Positions 24,613-36,054 of a stretch of 64,000 bases of DNA are shown one piece after another (position 1 is the stretch's first letter; each line of letters starts with the position of its first letter). The stretch covers positions 8,503,527 through 8,567,526 of the forward strand of contig CM043870.1 in assembly GCA_023846275.1 (NCBI GenBank). The letters are read 5' to 3'. The DNA is from Vanilla planifolia (Eukaryota > Streptophyta > Magnoliopsida > Asparagales > Orchidaceae). The translations under genes were made by a program, and so were the position numbers. The notes below the pieces were generated by a model. That model was not told the DNA's origin. It was given only the letters and a program-made list of their open reading frames with translations, and made no database searches.

Positions 24613-26327
24613 CAAAATTTTAAAGTGTATTTCATATCTCATATCTAACAAGATATATTTTAGATCCTTCTTATACTATTAGCTATGAGGTCAAGACATT
24701 GAGAATCAACTAGATTTAACTTGGGATGCCAATACCAATCTTGGATTAAAAAGATAAAGTACTAAGAAATAAAGTTATATGAATTATTAAAATATATTGC
24801 AAGATTAGACCAAAACAAAAGCTACTTGAAAAGTAGAATCGAATATGGTAAAGAAGTATCAAAGCTTTTCTAAATTTTGAAATGAAAGTTTTATAAGATG
24901 AGAAAATTATGACCTTTTAAAATTTTTATTTATGTAATATAAATATAAATATGAGGATATTAAAAAATAAAACTAATATTCTAAAATTTTGTTATCATGG
25001 ATTAAAATATTAATATTTGATCACATCTAAAAAAATATGCTAAATTCTAAAAGCATGTTTTTAAAATTTTAAATTATATATATTATTAGTTATAACTCTT
25101 TGAGAGAAATTTAAGATATTTATTTTGTAATTTTTGAAAATCTATTTATTTTGTTATAAATTTTTGAAATAAAGAACATAAATGTCACTTTTGAAATTAA
25201 GAGGGGTAAATAGGCAATCTTAAAAATTCTATAACCATTTCTTAAGATTTGGATAAATGATAAATTAATTATGGTCATGAAAAAGAGGCAATTTATAGAG
25301 CTAAGAAAGAAAATAGAAAACATAAAGAAGAAAGAGGAAGAAGAGGAAATCAAAGAGAGGAAGCGAAGAAAAAAAAATGATGTTGACTAGATTAGTAGAA
25401 ACAAAAAAGGAAGGAGTTGGGTGTAGCTACTATAATAAAATAAATAAGAAAGAAAAGAAGTTCAATAATAGGAGAAGTTATTTTAATAGAGGAAATTGAG
25501 AAAAAGCTATGGCTAGTTGCTAGAAAAATAGAGAAAACAAATGTTAGAAATTATCTTTGTAGAATTTAATTTTTAGTTATACTTTTAGTTATGCTTTGAG
25601 CTTTTTTTTATGGTTAAAATATTGGTTCAATCATTTTATGTAAGTCTTGGATTAGAATTTAGAGAAGATTAAAAGATTTTTCTTTGTTTCATTATCATTT
25701 CATAACTAGACATATTTTATGTTAGCTACAAATATGTAATATGTTAGGCTAAAGGTAGTCCAGGAGAGAAGGTTTGCTTATGGTTAGTTTAAGTTAATAT
25801 ATGTCTTGAATTAGACATATCATTTATTAAGAACAATGTATATTACATTAGTCAAAGGACAATAAATAAAGGACTTGTGTAAGGTATATTTGGATTAATA
25901 TATTGTGTATTATATTAGAAGTATTATATATTCATCATAAAATATAGTACATTGGTACTATAAAAAAGATAAAAATTGAAGATATTATTTTAAGTTAGAT
26001 AATCATAAAGAAGTATGTAAAATATAAAAAAATAGATAAATTAGTGATTAATGTACAAATGATGACATTTGTAAAGAATCAAAAAACAAAATTAAAAAAA
26101 GGTATTTTCATATTAAAATAAAATAAATAAATATGATAACTATAATTTAATAATATTATTAAATTATATTTTGACATGTTTTATAATTGAGATATTATCA
26201 CATGTAATTTATTAGTTGTTTTATTTTTTCATTTCATATGGATATCCCATGTTAATATATTTTTATGACTTATTAATAAACTTAAGAGATAAAAAAAATG
26301 ATATTACATTAAGTGAATAAGAAAGAA

Positions 26328-26345
26328 TATATATATATATATATA
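26328..26345. repeat. (AT)n microsatellite
   Basis: An 18-bp alternating AT tract in AT-rich spacer. Confidence 0.85.
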
Positions 26346-28343
26346 CATATTTATAATTGACAATTTGGTACTAACACTTTTATAGGATGATGGGTATTGA
26401 TTTTATAACATTATCTTAATATTATAAGACACTATATATAATGTGACCTTTGTTATTTGTTTTATTTGTTATTAGCATTTTGTGTGAGGTGATTGGTGTG
26501 ATCATCAAAGTTATATTTTTGTATGATTTGGAAGTCGGCTACAATTATACTTTTTGTGAAATTTAAAATTAAGTATTTTATTTTTTAAAATATTTTTTTT
26601 AGTATTTCTTAAAAGTTTTTTAAAAGATTGGTCATTTTGGCTTAAAAGCTTTTCAAAAGACTTATAAAAGTTTTTTCAATAAGCTTAATCTTACATGAAT
26701 CAAATCTAATTTGCCCAATTCAAACGCAAGCTAATTCAGTCTGTTCTAGTTTGGGTTTGAGTTGATAAATTGAAGCTCAACTTGACTAGTTTAGGCTTGT
26801 TCAGCTCAAGCTAAATCGAGTTTGGCCTAACTCAAGCTAACTTATTTAGTTATAATAAGAGCAATGTGTTGGCATGACTTAAAGATAGAATCAAGTTAGG
26901 CTTGACTCTAATTACTAGGAATTAGGTTTTGGGTTATGATTATGCACTTTGGCTTGTCAAATTAATTGGTGAATAGATCAATCTTAATTGAGTTATACAT
27001 GGATCCAATATTTGCCACTTGCTTGACATGTGCACTCAAGCATTGCGTCGCATAAGAGGGTACGAGTCCAAGCATGGGTCAGGCAAGTACTTGCTCAATT
27101 TACATGCCAACATATGCACCATGTTCTCAATGTGTATACTTAGGCACATGCACTCAAGCATGAGATTGGTTCAACTAGCTAGTTTAGCAAACTTAAATTG
27201 AGTTTTTCTATGCTATATCTATCTCTATCCTCCTCATTCCTCTCTTCGTACCAAAAAAAACCCTCTCAATGTACTCCAATAACACAATAAAAAATAATAT
27301 AATTTTTACTTGATTTTTAGAGCATCTATGTTATCTTTGTCTTCAATAACCTTGTGGCGACCTCCCAATTATGATTCAAGTTTTTCAAAATTTCTCTCTT
27401 ATTCTACTCTTTTATCTCTCAGTTTTTTCTCTTCTCTTAAACATTGCCTCAAACATATTTATAGGCTAAACTGACTTTATTAAAAGTATGGCTAAATTTT
27501 CAAAAGTTTTGCCTAGCCATATATTTGTAATAAAAAATTTTGTCTTGTCATATATTTGTAATTACAAAGTTGACATATCTAAAGAAGGAAAATTTTATGT
27601 TTGGCTAGTGCTTTTAATTTTTTTTATTTTTACTGAGAATGATCTTTATATTTTGTTGCATTATTTTTAATTTTTTTTTACTTTTTGATTTCACATTTTA
27701 TGATAATTTTTAGATATTATTTGATGTTTCTAAATATTATTGACATTGAAATTATCAATTGTTTCAATTTTTTTAAAACATTTTATTAGCCAAAATTTAT
27801 CAATTAGGAAAAAAATATAATCATTAAATTTCTAAAATATTGCTTTTCAATAATTATTTGAATTATTGTATTTTTGGAATTATGTAACGATCTTTATGAC
27901 TTTTTTCTTAATTTCTCATCATTTCTTAATCAACCTTTTTATTAATATCCAACCATTTTTTGGATAAATATTATATTAAACTTTCTAATATAATAAATTT
28001 GGGCTATTACAAAAGAGTAAAACTCTGTTCACAAAATAGGTGAAACATAAAACTTTAATGATTAAGACTTGACTCTCTTTCATCATTGAGAAGATAGACA
28101 TCATAATAGGTCATAGAGGATTCATATTGATGAAAGGGACTAAACCAATAATCATCATTAAAATTGTAGTATTATTTCTAATTTTTTATTATAAAGTTTT
28201 TCAAATGATGCTCCTCTCAAGTAAGAAATCTTTTTTTAGAATATAATATACCAAAGTTCTTATAGAGCGATCAAGTATATGATTTGCTTCAATTGTTTTG
28301 ATGTTCAAGAAGATATTATATAATAAATATATCTTAATAAACA

Positions 28344-28357
28344 TGATTATATATAAT
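28344..28357. repeat. Target-site duplication of LINE (3' side)
   Basis: TGATATTATA-like 14-mer; the exact sequence is TGATTATATATAAT, identical to 34590-34603 at the other end of the LINE. The last T merges with the reverse-strand poly(A) tract, so the true duplication is 13 or 14 bp. Confidence 0.9.
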
Positions 28358-28365
28358 TTTTTTTT
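28358..28365 (-). other. Poly(A) tail of LINE
   Basis: A T run on the plus strand, which is an A tract at the 3' end of the minus-strand LINE, abutting the target-site duplication. The tail is short. It follows an AT-rich 3' end with 'gatataatagatattatatcc' character typical of plant LINE tails. Confidence 0.85.
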
Positions 28366-28420
28366 GAAGAGGATATAATATCTATTATATCAAGGCAAAT
28401 GCCAAATTACAAAAGGACCC

Positions 28421-31400
28421 TCAAGGGGGATCAAAAGTGAAATCAGATAACATGAGGTCAAGCAGGGGCTTAGGAATAGGATCCTCAAGGCCCCAGACAA
28501 AATCGTTAGAGCACGCAGCCTGAGCAGCCCAATCAGCAGGCTTGTTCCCGTCTCTGAGAATGTGTAAGAAGCGAACGGCCTCAAGACCCGAAGCGTACTG
28601 GATGGTAGCAGCAAAGACACCCGATCCCGGGGTTAAAGACATCAATTCGCGTACCTCCTGAATGGCCATCATAGAGTCAGATTGGAGTTCCACAGCCCGG
28701 TACAGGGGAAGAAGGTCCCTGATCATGTCAAGCGTCATAGCAAAGCCTGGGTCTCCATCATGTCAACAGCTTGAGACAACATTCGTCTACCAGCCACCAG
28801 GAGAGGTCTACCCAAGCAATCCCTCACAACCACCCCTAACCCGACCACCAAATCACCAACCGCCGCATCGCAATTCACTCTGATCCAACCTGTAAGGGGG
28901 GGGGGAATCCAATTATGCGTAACAAGCAAGTCTGTGGACTTGCCAGGGTTCCCGCAGGACAGGGAGGAGAGAGAGAGATGTCGGTTGAGAGACGAGTGAA
29001 CCTCAAGTAAGATGGTCCGAATATTAGAACCCGGGAGAGGCATCGGGGTGTTGTGTCTTGCTGCATTCCTCCTCGACCAAATATAGTACAGCGTAGTCGC
29101 AATGGTGGCCGCAACCAATTGCCCGGCACCCTGGCGAGCAGCAGGAGATCCAACGAACCGGAGGACCCGGTTAATGAACAGTAAATCGGTGCCGGTAGAC
29201 TGGTCAAACCTGGAATGCTGGTCCAAGCAGGTCAACGCTGCCCGAACAGTGCGGTCAGCCCAAATTTCTTGGGCTTTCGAGCAGCGCCAGAAGACGTGCT
29301 GCAAGGACTCGTCTTCCTCGCAGCCCTGCTGGCAGGTGGGAGAATTGCAAAGCCTGCGACTGGTCAGCCACACCGCCGACGGAAGGTGATCACCGGCGAG
29401 CCTCCACATAAATACGCGGACCCTGGGAGTGACCCTAAGCTTCCAGATGCCACGAAATTCCTCCAAGGGCCTGCTGCCATTTCCTTCCTTTCGAGCATTG
29501 TAGACGATGCTCGAGTAAATCTTGCCGCTGGCCGCCCGGGGCTTCTCCGTGAGGGAGAGAAGCAATACATCCTGTGAGGACCTCAAGGCTCTCGGAAGAT
29601 GCGAGATGCGGTCCTGAAGCTCCTTATCTGCCCAAGCGCTGATAAAATCCCAATTCCAATTCCCGTCGGGCAGGAGACATTCGGCGACGCTGGTAGGCCA
29701 GAAGGTGTGCACGTTGATGAAAGTGGGCCAACAACTCAGCGGAAGGACCCCCAGCCAATTATCTTCCAAAAATCTCGTCGTCCGCCCATCCCCAATGCGC
29801 CAAACAAAGAGGGAAATGTCCTCCGGCATAGCCCCAAGCACCATTTTGCAGACCGGGGACGCGTTGCGGGGGGCCTTCATCCGTGGATCCTCCAAATCAT
29901 ATCTTCTCCGCATCAAATCCACCCATACACTAGGCTCCTGATTAAGAATACGACGGCATCCCTCCATGTGGAGAACACGGTGCCAAACGCGGAGGTCCCG
30001 GAGGCCCAGGCCACCCGCAGGTTTAGGCAGCGTGATGCACTCCCAAGCCGCATAATGAATGGCCCTCGCACTGTTAGTCCCTCCCCACAGAAATCTTCTG
30101 ATGCTCATCTCCATTGCCTCAATAATCCCCGCCGGCACAACACAATGCCTGAGCACGTGGCAGGGGATGGCACTAAGGACCGACGAAGCCAAAATAGCCC
30201 TGCCCGCCAGTGAAAGAGGCCTGACTCTCCAGTTGAGCAGCATAGCATGCAACCGCTGAAGCAAGAAGCTGAGGTCAGTCTTGGATAGGCGCTTGGCAGT
30301 GATGGGGATCCCCAAATATGTAAAGGAGCTTCCCTCCTCCATGCTGAGCTTCCTGAGGATTAACCTGGACTTCTTCCTGCAAAGGTTAGTGCTAAAGAAG
30401 ACCCTGGATTTCGCAAGATTTACCTGCAGACCAGCAGCCTTCCCGAACTCACGAATGATCCTCCTGATAAGACGGGCAGCGATGCGGGAGGCAGGAGCAA
30501 AAAGGATGACATCGTCGGCGAAGAGGAGGTGCGAGATGCAAGGCGCGTGCCTCCCCGGCCGGAACCCCAAAAGCTGCCGGGATTCATGATTCCTAACCAA
30601 GCAAGAGAGACATTCGGAAGCCATGACATAAACGTACGGGGAAAGCGGGCAGCCCTGCCGAAGACCCCTCTGAGCCTCCACCCACGGGAGGCGAATACCA
30701 TTGAAGAGGACGCTGAATCTAGGGCTTCTGATGCAAGCAGCAATCCAGTCCCGCCAGATGGGAGGGAAACCCATAGCCATCAGCATCTCCTGAAGAAAGT
30801 CCCAACAGACACGGTCATAGGCCTGTTCCATATCGAGCTTCACTGCCATAAGACCAGCCGCACCCTTGCACGTCCGCATCCTAGCAACCATCTCCTACGC
30901 GATGTTAATATTATCAGAAATACTACGGCCGGGAATGAATGCCACCTGCTCCCGCGAAATGAGGTCCGGCAGAACGGGCTTCAGTCTCCCAACAAGGACC
31001 CGTGCTACCACCTTGTACACAGTATTGTAGAGACTAATAGGTCTATAATGCTCCGGCTTGCTCGCGCCCTGCTTCTTTGGAATCAGGATGATAAGGGTGT
31101 CCTTCCACTCATTCGGGAGACTGCAGTCCTCGAAAAAAGCCAGCACAGCGTTAATGACATCATGGCGCGCAATGGTCCAGTAGCCGTGCAAGAATTCAGC
31201 CGAGATCCCGTCACATCCCGGTGCCCTGTTCCTTTTGATGCCCCGCAAAGCCTCGATGATCTCTTCCTCGGTGTCCCTAGCTCCCAGCCTGGAAGCCACA
31301 TCAGCATTAACAACCACTGGGGGGGAGATGACTTGCGGCATTACCCTGGAGCTGCCGCCCTGCCACTTACTCTCAAAATACTCAGTTAAGACCTGTCCGA

Positions 31401-32634
31401 TACCATCCGGGGAATCCACCACCCGGTCATCAATGCCCTGGATCATGGAGATGCGGTTCATGTGTGCCCGAGACGAAGCCATGTTGTGGAAGAAGCGCGT
31501 GTTGGTGTCCCCGACCTGTGCCCAGTGGACCTTGGCACGCTGCCACCACCACTGCTCCTCATGGGCACAACCCCTGTGAAAGGCAGTGATCAAATCCGCA
31601 AGACGCCCATGGTCCTCCACAGTGAGTCCCACCCTCGATTCTCTTGCCTGCAGCTCCTCAATGTCACGTAAAAGTACTTGGTTTCGGTTAATCAAACTCC
31701 CCAGTTCTCTGCGGCTCCAACTACGCAACGCCATAAGTGACCGCTTGAGCTTCATCGAAACCATCTCCCTAGGGTCCCCCAACGCACGTCTGCTCCAAGC
31801 TTGCTGCACCACACGGTAGGACTGGGGATAGTGGAGCCAAATGCTCTCGAATAGGAGCCTGCTGGATTTCGGCCGGATCCTGTCGCCACCCAGATTGATT
31901 AACAGCGGGCAGTGGTCCGAGCCAAGACGACCCAGATGATGTACCAAACAGTTGGGAAAAGCAATCAGGCCGGCAGAATTGAGCAGGGCGCGATCAAGCC
32001 GCTCCAGAATGCGCGCTCCCCCTTTCTTCCCATTGCACCAGGTAAATTGGTTGCCTGAAAACCCCATATCAGCAAGCTGAAGGTCCTGCATAAAATCAGC
32101 GAAGCACTGCTGCTCACTGCCATAGAAGAAAGGCCGACCTCCCCGCTTCTCCTCTTGGCCCATAATCAAGTTGAAGTCACCAGCCACCAAGAGAGGGGAA
32201 TTGTCATAGTATGTTGTGCGGATAGCGTCCCAGATCGCGCGGCGTCCCTGAGGCACCCTTGGACCATAAACAAAGCAGCAGTTGAGGGTGCAATCCTGCC
32301 GAGGAGTAATCGAACAGGCCATCATAAAGGCCGAGACCGCCGTGAGAGCTAACTTGATCTCTTCCTTCCACAGTACAATAATTCCAGCCGACATACCCAA
32401 AGATGGATGAAACCCAAAATTCCAATCCTTCCCAAGGATCCAGTTAGCATCGCGCCGGGAAAAAGATTGCATCTTGATCTCCAGTAGCACAACAACCTTA
32501 ACATTGTACTCTCGAACCAGACACTTCAAATAGGCCCTCGATTTGCTCTTCCTAGCACCTCTTATGTTCCACGTGATGATCCGCATAGTAGTCATATGGT
32601 TATTAGCTTCCGACATCCCCAACCAAACAAAAAC
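28421..32634 (-). pseudogene. LINE ORF2: endonuclease, reverse transcriptase, RNase H (two lesions)
   Basis: This would be the roughly 1,400-residue enzyme for target-primed reverse transcription. The apurinic-type endonuclease starts MRIITWNIRGA (about 32604) and keeps the catalytic Asn, Glu, GDFN and SDH motifs. A usual ETK reads EIK here, with the catalytic Glu retained. Reverse transcriptase has IPKK, YRPIS, GLRQGCPLSP and the active-site FADD (30511-30522). A zf-RVT domain follows at about 29400-29230. RNase H begins RVNCDAAVG near 28850 and ends with NKPADW near 28500. Two lesions break the frame. The first is a TAG at 30895-30897 between NINIA and EMVARM. The second is a one-base shift at about 28738-28745 inside RNase H, where the frame moves to a continuation reading MTLDMIRDLL. 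The start is probably Met at 32634 (MSEANNH) or 32604; the frame is open up to 32733. Confidence 0.9.
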
Positions 32635-32698
32635 AGCTTTCCAGCAAACAGCTGCTGGCCTCCGTGTCCCACGAAACAAGGTCAGCAAGAAGTCCCGA

Positions 32699-34207
32699 TT
32701 AATGGTCACCCTCATCCGGGATGGGTGCACCATCAGCCCCTGAACCGCTCTGCCGAAGTGGCGAATTCACCTGGTTGACAGTGGCAACATTGGCAAGCTT
32801 CCCAGCCTGCGAAGGCTTAGCCAGCGTAGGCCTCTGCACCCTATCCTTGACCGTCCCCCGAACTCTGCTTCTTCCCCGGAACCTGGGCGGACCATTACTA
32901 CCTCGAGATGTGCTGGCCCCGTCATATCCCCTGGCTGTGCGGCTGTGAACGACAACTGGAGGCCTCTTGATCAAACCCCCGGGGCTCTTGCGATTGTTCT
33001 TCCTCCGCTACACAATCATCCAAGGGCCCAGACCGTGCCCCTCGCCGTGTACATCCCGCCTCTCTGACCGGCGGACATCCTCAGGTCCCTCAGGCACATT
33101 GCGGCCGAGAGCCTCAGTAACCCCTGGGCGATCCTCCCGCACCTCATCTGTGGTCATGGTGTCGTTAATGTCAGCTCCTCCAGCTTTGACCGATTTGCAG
33201 GAATTCTCCAAATGTCCGACATGACCGCAAGCGAAGCAAATGCGCGGCAGCCCTTCGTATTCAAAGGGTTGAAAGACCCTCCCGTAGTCCCCAGAGATCC
33301 AGATGCCCGGCTTGAGAGGTTTTGCAAGGTCCACCCGAACACAAACTCGCACAAAGGACGAGCGCTCTAAGCCCGCCGTCCAGCCATCAAGAAGAAACGG
33401 ATCGCCAATAGCTTTGGCAATTCGAAGAATATTGTCTATATCCCAGTAGATAAGGGGGAGACCAGGAAGCCTAACCCAGACAGGGGCGCGCATTACAGAT
33501 GTGGAGTTAGGGTTGAATTCCGGCGACCACAGGTCAAGACCCATGGCTTGGTCGGCGATCTGCCAGGGCTCGCCCAACCAGATGTCATTCCTCTCACTCA
33601 TCGACCCAAAATGAAGGCAAAAGCAGTTGGCCGTGAGGTCAAAAATCTTGAAGCTGTTAATATGGCCCCATCGTTTGAGTAAAACCCTCTCAATGACATG
33701 GAAAGGCAGGGTATTTCCATAGAGGCGGCCCACCAGGTCGAACTTGTGGAAATCCAGGCGCCTCAAACAAGCTTCTGGTGACATAATCACATCCCCTCCC
33801 TCCACATACTCGGGGATATCCGCTGCGCGCAGTTTGACATCAACATCCGCCAGCCGTACGTGCGAAATCACCGTGTCACTGTGCCTGGGAGCGCCGTTGG
33901 CAGTTAAGGCCTCCCGGAAGCTCACCCTATTCGCAGCGGCTGAACGGGTCACCTCAGGGATATAAGGAACCTTAGCTCCAATCCTGACTCCATGGGCTTC
34001 CTCCCCATTCTGCTTCAGCTGCTCCTGCACAGTCTTACACAATGAATCTCCCTCCTGGTCATCCCCAACAGCCACTACGGACGCATGGGGAGGAAGCTTC
34101 AGGGCCGATTGGCCTCCTATAGAGGACGAAGAACCCTCGCGAGTGGGAGACTCGCTCTGGGAAGAACGGGCTCTTCTGCTGCTCCTCCGAGTAGTTCCAC
34201 CCGCCAT
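32699..34207 (-). pseudogene. LINE ORF1: nucleic-acid-binding protein (one premature stop)
   Basis: ORF1 proteins of plant LINEs bind the element RNA. From the likely start MAGGTTRRSS at 34207 (the frame is open upstream to 34315) it carries a Ser/Arg-rich N-terminus. A DUF4283-like domain follows (about 33750-33290; NCFCLHFGSMSERNDIWLG, then APVWVRLPGLPL). A CCHC zinc knuckle CFACGHVGHLENSC lies at 33238-33197. After GPWMIV a TAG at 33008-33010 stops translation. The same frame then continues for about 100 basic residues (RRKNNRKSPGG onward) to TGA-side stop 32699-32701. Loss of this basic tail would probably weaken RNA binding. About 64 nt separate the full ORF1 end from the ORF2 start. Confidence 0.88.
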
Positions 34208-34589
34208 TAGGGCTACAGGAGACACAGCCCGAGCACAGGGACGAAGCGGTAAGAAAGCCCGCGGATGAGGGCAAATCCAGTTCGAGCACTCCCGCGGACC
34301 GGCCAATTCGAACAAGATTCGCCGCCCCTACGAGTTGCCGTGCTTCACCGCCCGCCGACCTTCCTTCCGAGTACCCGACGGGAGACCACCTCCCCGTCAC
34401 CAGCCGCAGCGTCCGTTGCTGATGCTCCGGCAGCCACCTTGCCCCCACGCCTGGGCCGGAGAGGACCCAGCGAGGAGCACCGGCCGCGATCCCGCCGGCC
34501 ACACGACCCTACAGTACGTAGCGCCGCACCCCTTCCGATCGCTACTTCGCCAACGCTTCACGCCTCCGCCTCCGCTTCTAGTTTGTTGT
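34208..34589 (-). promoter_or_regulatory. LINE 5' untranslated region with presumed internal promoter
   Basis: About 380 bp of GC-rich sequence between the target-site duplication and ORF1. LINEs carry an internal promoter here. No individual element can be pointed to. An open frame on the opposite strand (34265-34771) crosses the insertion edge and is chance. Confidence 0.5.
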
Positions 34590-34603
34590 TGATTATATAT
34601 AAT
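34590..34603. repeat. Target-site duplication of LINE (5' side)
   Basis: TGATTATATATAAT, identical to 28344-28357. The AT-rich target fits L1-type endonuclease preference. Confidence 0.9.
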
Positions 34604-34689
34604 GTTAGATATTTTTATTCACCACTTATTCTGAATTTAGTTATTCATATGAGAGTTTATAAGAAGTTAATAATAACAAAACAAGGCTT

Positions 34690-35230
34690 TTTATTTGAAC
34701 ATATTTGTTCCATCCGCCGGAACCAACCATCGAACGTCTTGGATCCGCCGTCGCTTATCCTCACTTGGTGACTACACGATTGGACTCCGGGAGGACTTTG
34801 CCGGGCCAGCGCGTTGGTTCGCCTCTTCGAACGACTCGAGGTAGAAGAAGACAGCGAGCCTCCGTTTCCGATCGAGGCATCCTTCTTGGAGGACTGTTGT
34901 TGGGGAGTTTTCCGTTTTCCGTTGAAAAAAAGCTCGAAATCTGCCGTCTAATGGGAGACCATCGCCTTTGTCCTGTCGATTGACAGATGGGATATATGGA
35001 CGGCGCTGCCGGTTAGAATTTTGAATCGAAGGCAAAATGTTCGATGAAACGTCACCACAGAAATTTTGGTTGTTCGAAGAAAGGCAGAAAAGAAGAAGAA
35101 GCTGTACCAAATCAATTGCTACATCTCATTCAGGAACATTGAACCGAAAATTAACAGCGAAGGCATTCGGGTATGTCTTTCTTCATTTCTTCGTTTATCC
35201 AGAAAGTAGGACCTTTTGTCATGTTTCTGA
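34690..35230 (+). other. GC-richer exon-like tract of unknown nature
   Basis: This stretch stands out from AT-rich surroundings and begins only about 90 bp from the LINE. Plus-strand reading contains a short upstream frame (MGYMDGAAG at about 34988), then MFDETSPQKFWLFEERQKRR from 35038. A splice-donor-like GGGTATGTC lies near 35167-35175. A minus-strand frame at 34772-35110 is equally long. Base composition and donor-like sequence suggest a 5' exon or leader of a host transcript. No protein family was recognised, and a decayed gene copy is possible. Confidence 0.3.
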
Positions 35231-35583
35231 AGCCCTGAACATTGGTGTGTGATGTTCTTGTAAATCACTATTGTAGTTTTGAATGCCATCTTTCTTTGTT
35301 CCATTTTATTTTCAATTTTGTTTACAAATCTTCAATGTTTCAAAGAGTTATTTCGAAGAGTTATTGGAAGGAAATACTAAAGAAAATTTTATATAAAGAA
35401 TACTTTAACGGAAAATTCTGAAAATGTTAATGCAGTTGATCTTGTAAAAACATTCCAAAAACTCTTTTTGAAAACAAATGCTGAAACAAATGCCCACGCT
35501 TACCATTTCATCCAGACTTGTAAGAAAATTTAGATTTTTTTTTCTCTTTTTCCCTCATGAGGAGGATTTTATCCATTTCCTAT

Positions 35584-35945
35584 AGTCCAAATGCTTGCTA
35601 GGTTGTCCATTTATCATCAATTGTTTGCGATAGACAAAGCGGATGAACTAGAGGTTATACCAGATCATGGAAATACCATATCCATCGCCTCTCTGAAACT
35701 CTGCAAGAGTAGGAGAAAGATCTGGAAGCCTTATTTCAGCATTTGAAGAGGCCATAATAATTGTTGGGCAAACTCTCAGCATCAAAGACATTATTGAGTG
35801 CTGCGCTGATGATATCCTACAACTCTATAAGCTTCATTTGGAGAGGTGGATTTCATCAACGCTGCACTCAAAGATGGCTTTAACTTGGAATTCCTCTCCT
35901 CTTGACCTGGCTTCAGTTCTTTCTTTCCTGGATCCATACCTGTGA
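35584..35945 (+). other. Possible exon remnant, unidentified
   Basis: After an acceptor-like pyrimidine stretch ending 'cctatag' (about 35583), a frame reads MLARLSIYHQLFAIDKADEL onward from 35590 to a TGA near 35745. A second, overlapping frame is open from 35697 to the stop at 35943-35945 (82 codons: SGSLISAFEEAIIIVGQTLS, later YKLHLERWISS). The two frames together look like a coding exon broken by a shift, or two alternative exons. The opposite strand also has an 87-codon frame (35791-36054). No family was recognised, strand is uncertain, and a functional gene is not shown. Confidence 0.25.
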
Positions 35946-36054
35946 TCCAATGCAGTGCCGTTTTATAACATGTATATACTGCACGGCTCACTTCAGCTGT
36001 AAGATGCTTTAGAAGGTTTTGAAGTACAATGCCTTGCTTCTCCTTGTACTGCAT

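Larger units (their letters stand above)
23561..28343. other. AT-rich intergenic DNA
   Basis: No supported gene. Open stretches such as 25120-25353 (minus), 27019-27201 and 27488-27670 (plus) are low-complexity or lack motifs. Around 26700-26840 there is a run of 'gctcaa/gttcaa' style phrases of the kind seen in dispersed plant repeats. Two short TA tracts are listed separately. The interval ends at the LINE target-site duplication. Confidence 0.45.
28358..34589 (-). mobile_element. Full-length plant L1-type LINE retrotransposon
   Basis: A 6.2-kb GC-rich block sits in AT-rich DNA between identical 14-bp direct repeats. On the minus strand it has a 5' untranslated region, ORF1 (DUF4283-like domain plus CCHC zinc knuckle), ORF2 (endonuclease, reverse transcriptase, zf-RVT, RNase H), a short 3' region and a terminal A tract. 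This is the layout of plant L1-clade LINEs with RNase H. The perfect target-site duplication and the small number of disabling changes point to a recent insertion. The element is not 5' truncated, unlike most genomic LINE copies. As it stands it cannot make full-length ORF1 or ORF2 proteins. Confidence 0.95.

Noticed and set aside
29599..31389. Plus-strand frames of 204 and 286 codons across the LINE
   Set aside because: Antisense shadows of LINE ORF2, which has clear domain motifs on the minus strand.
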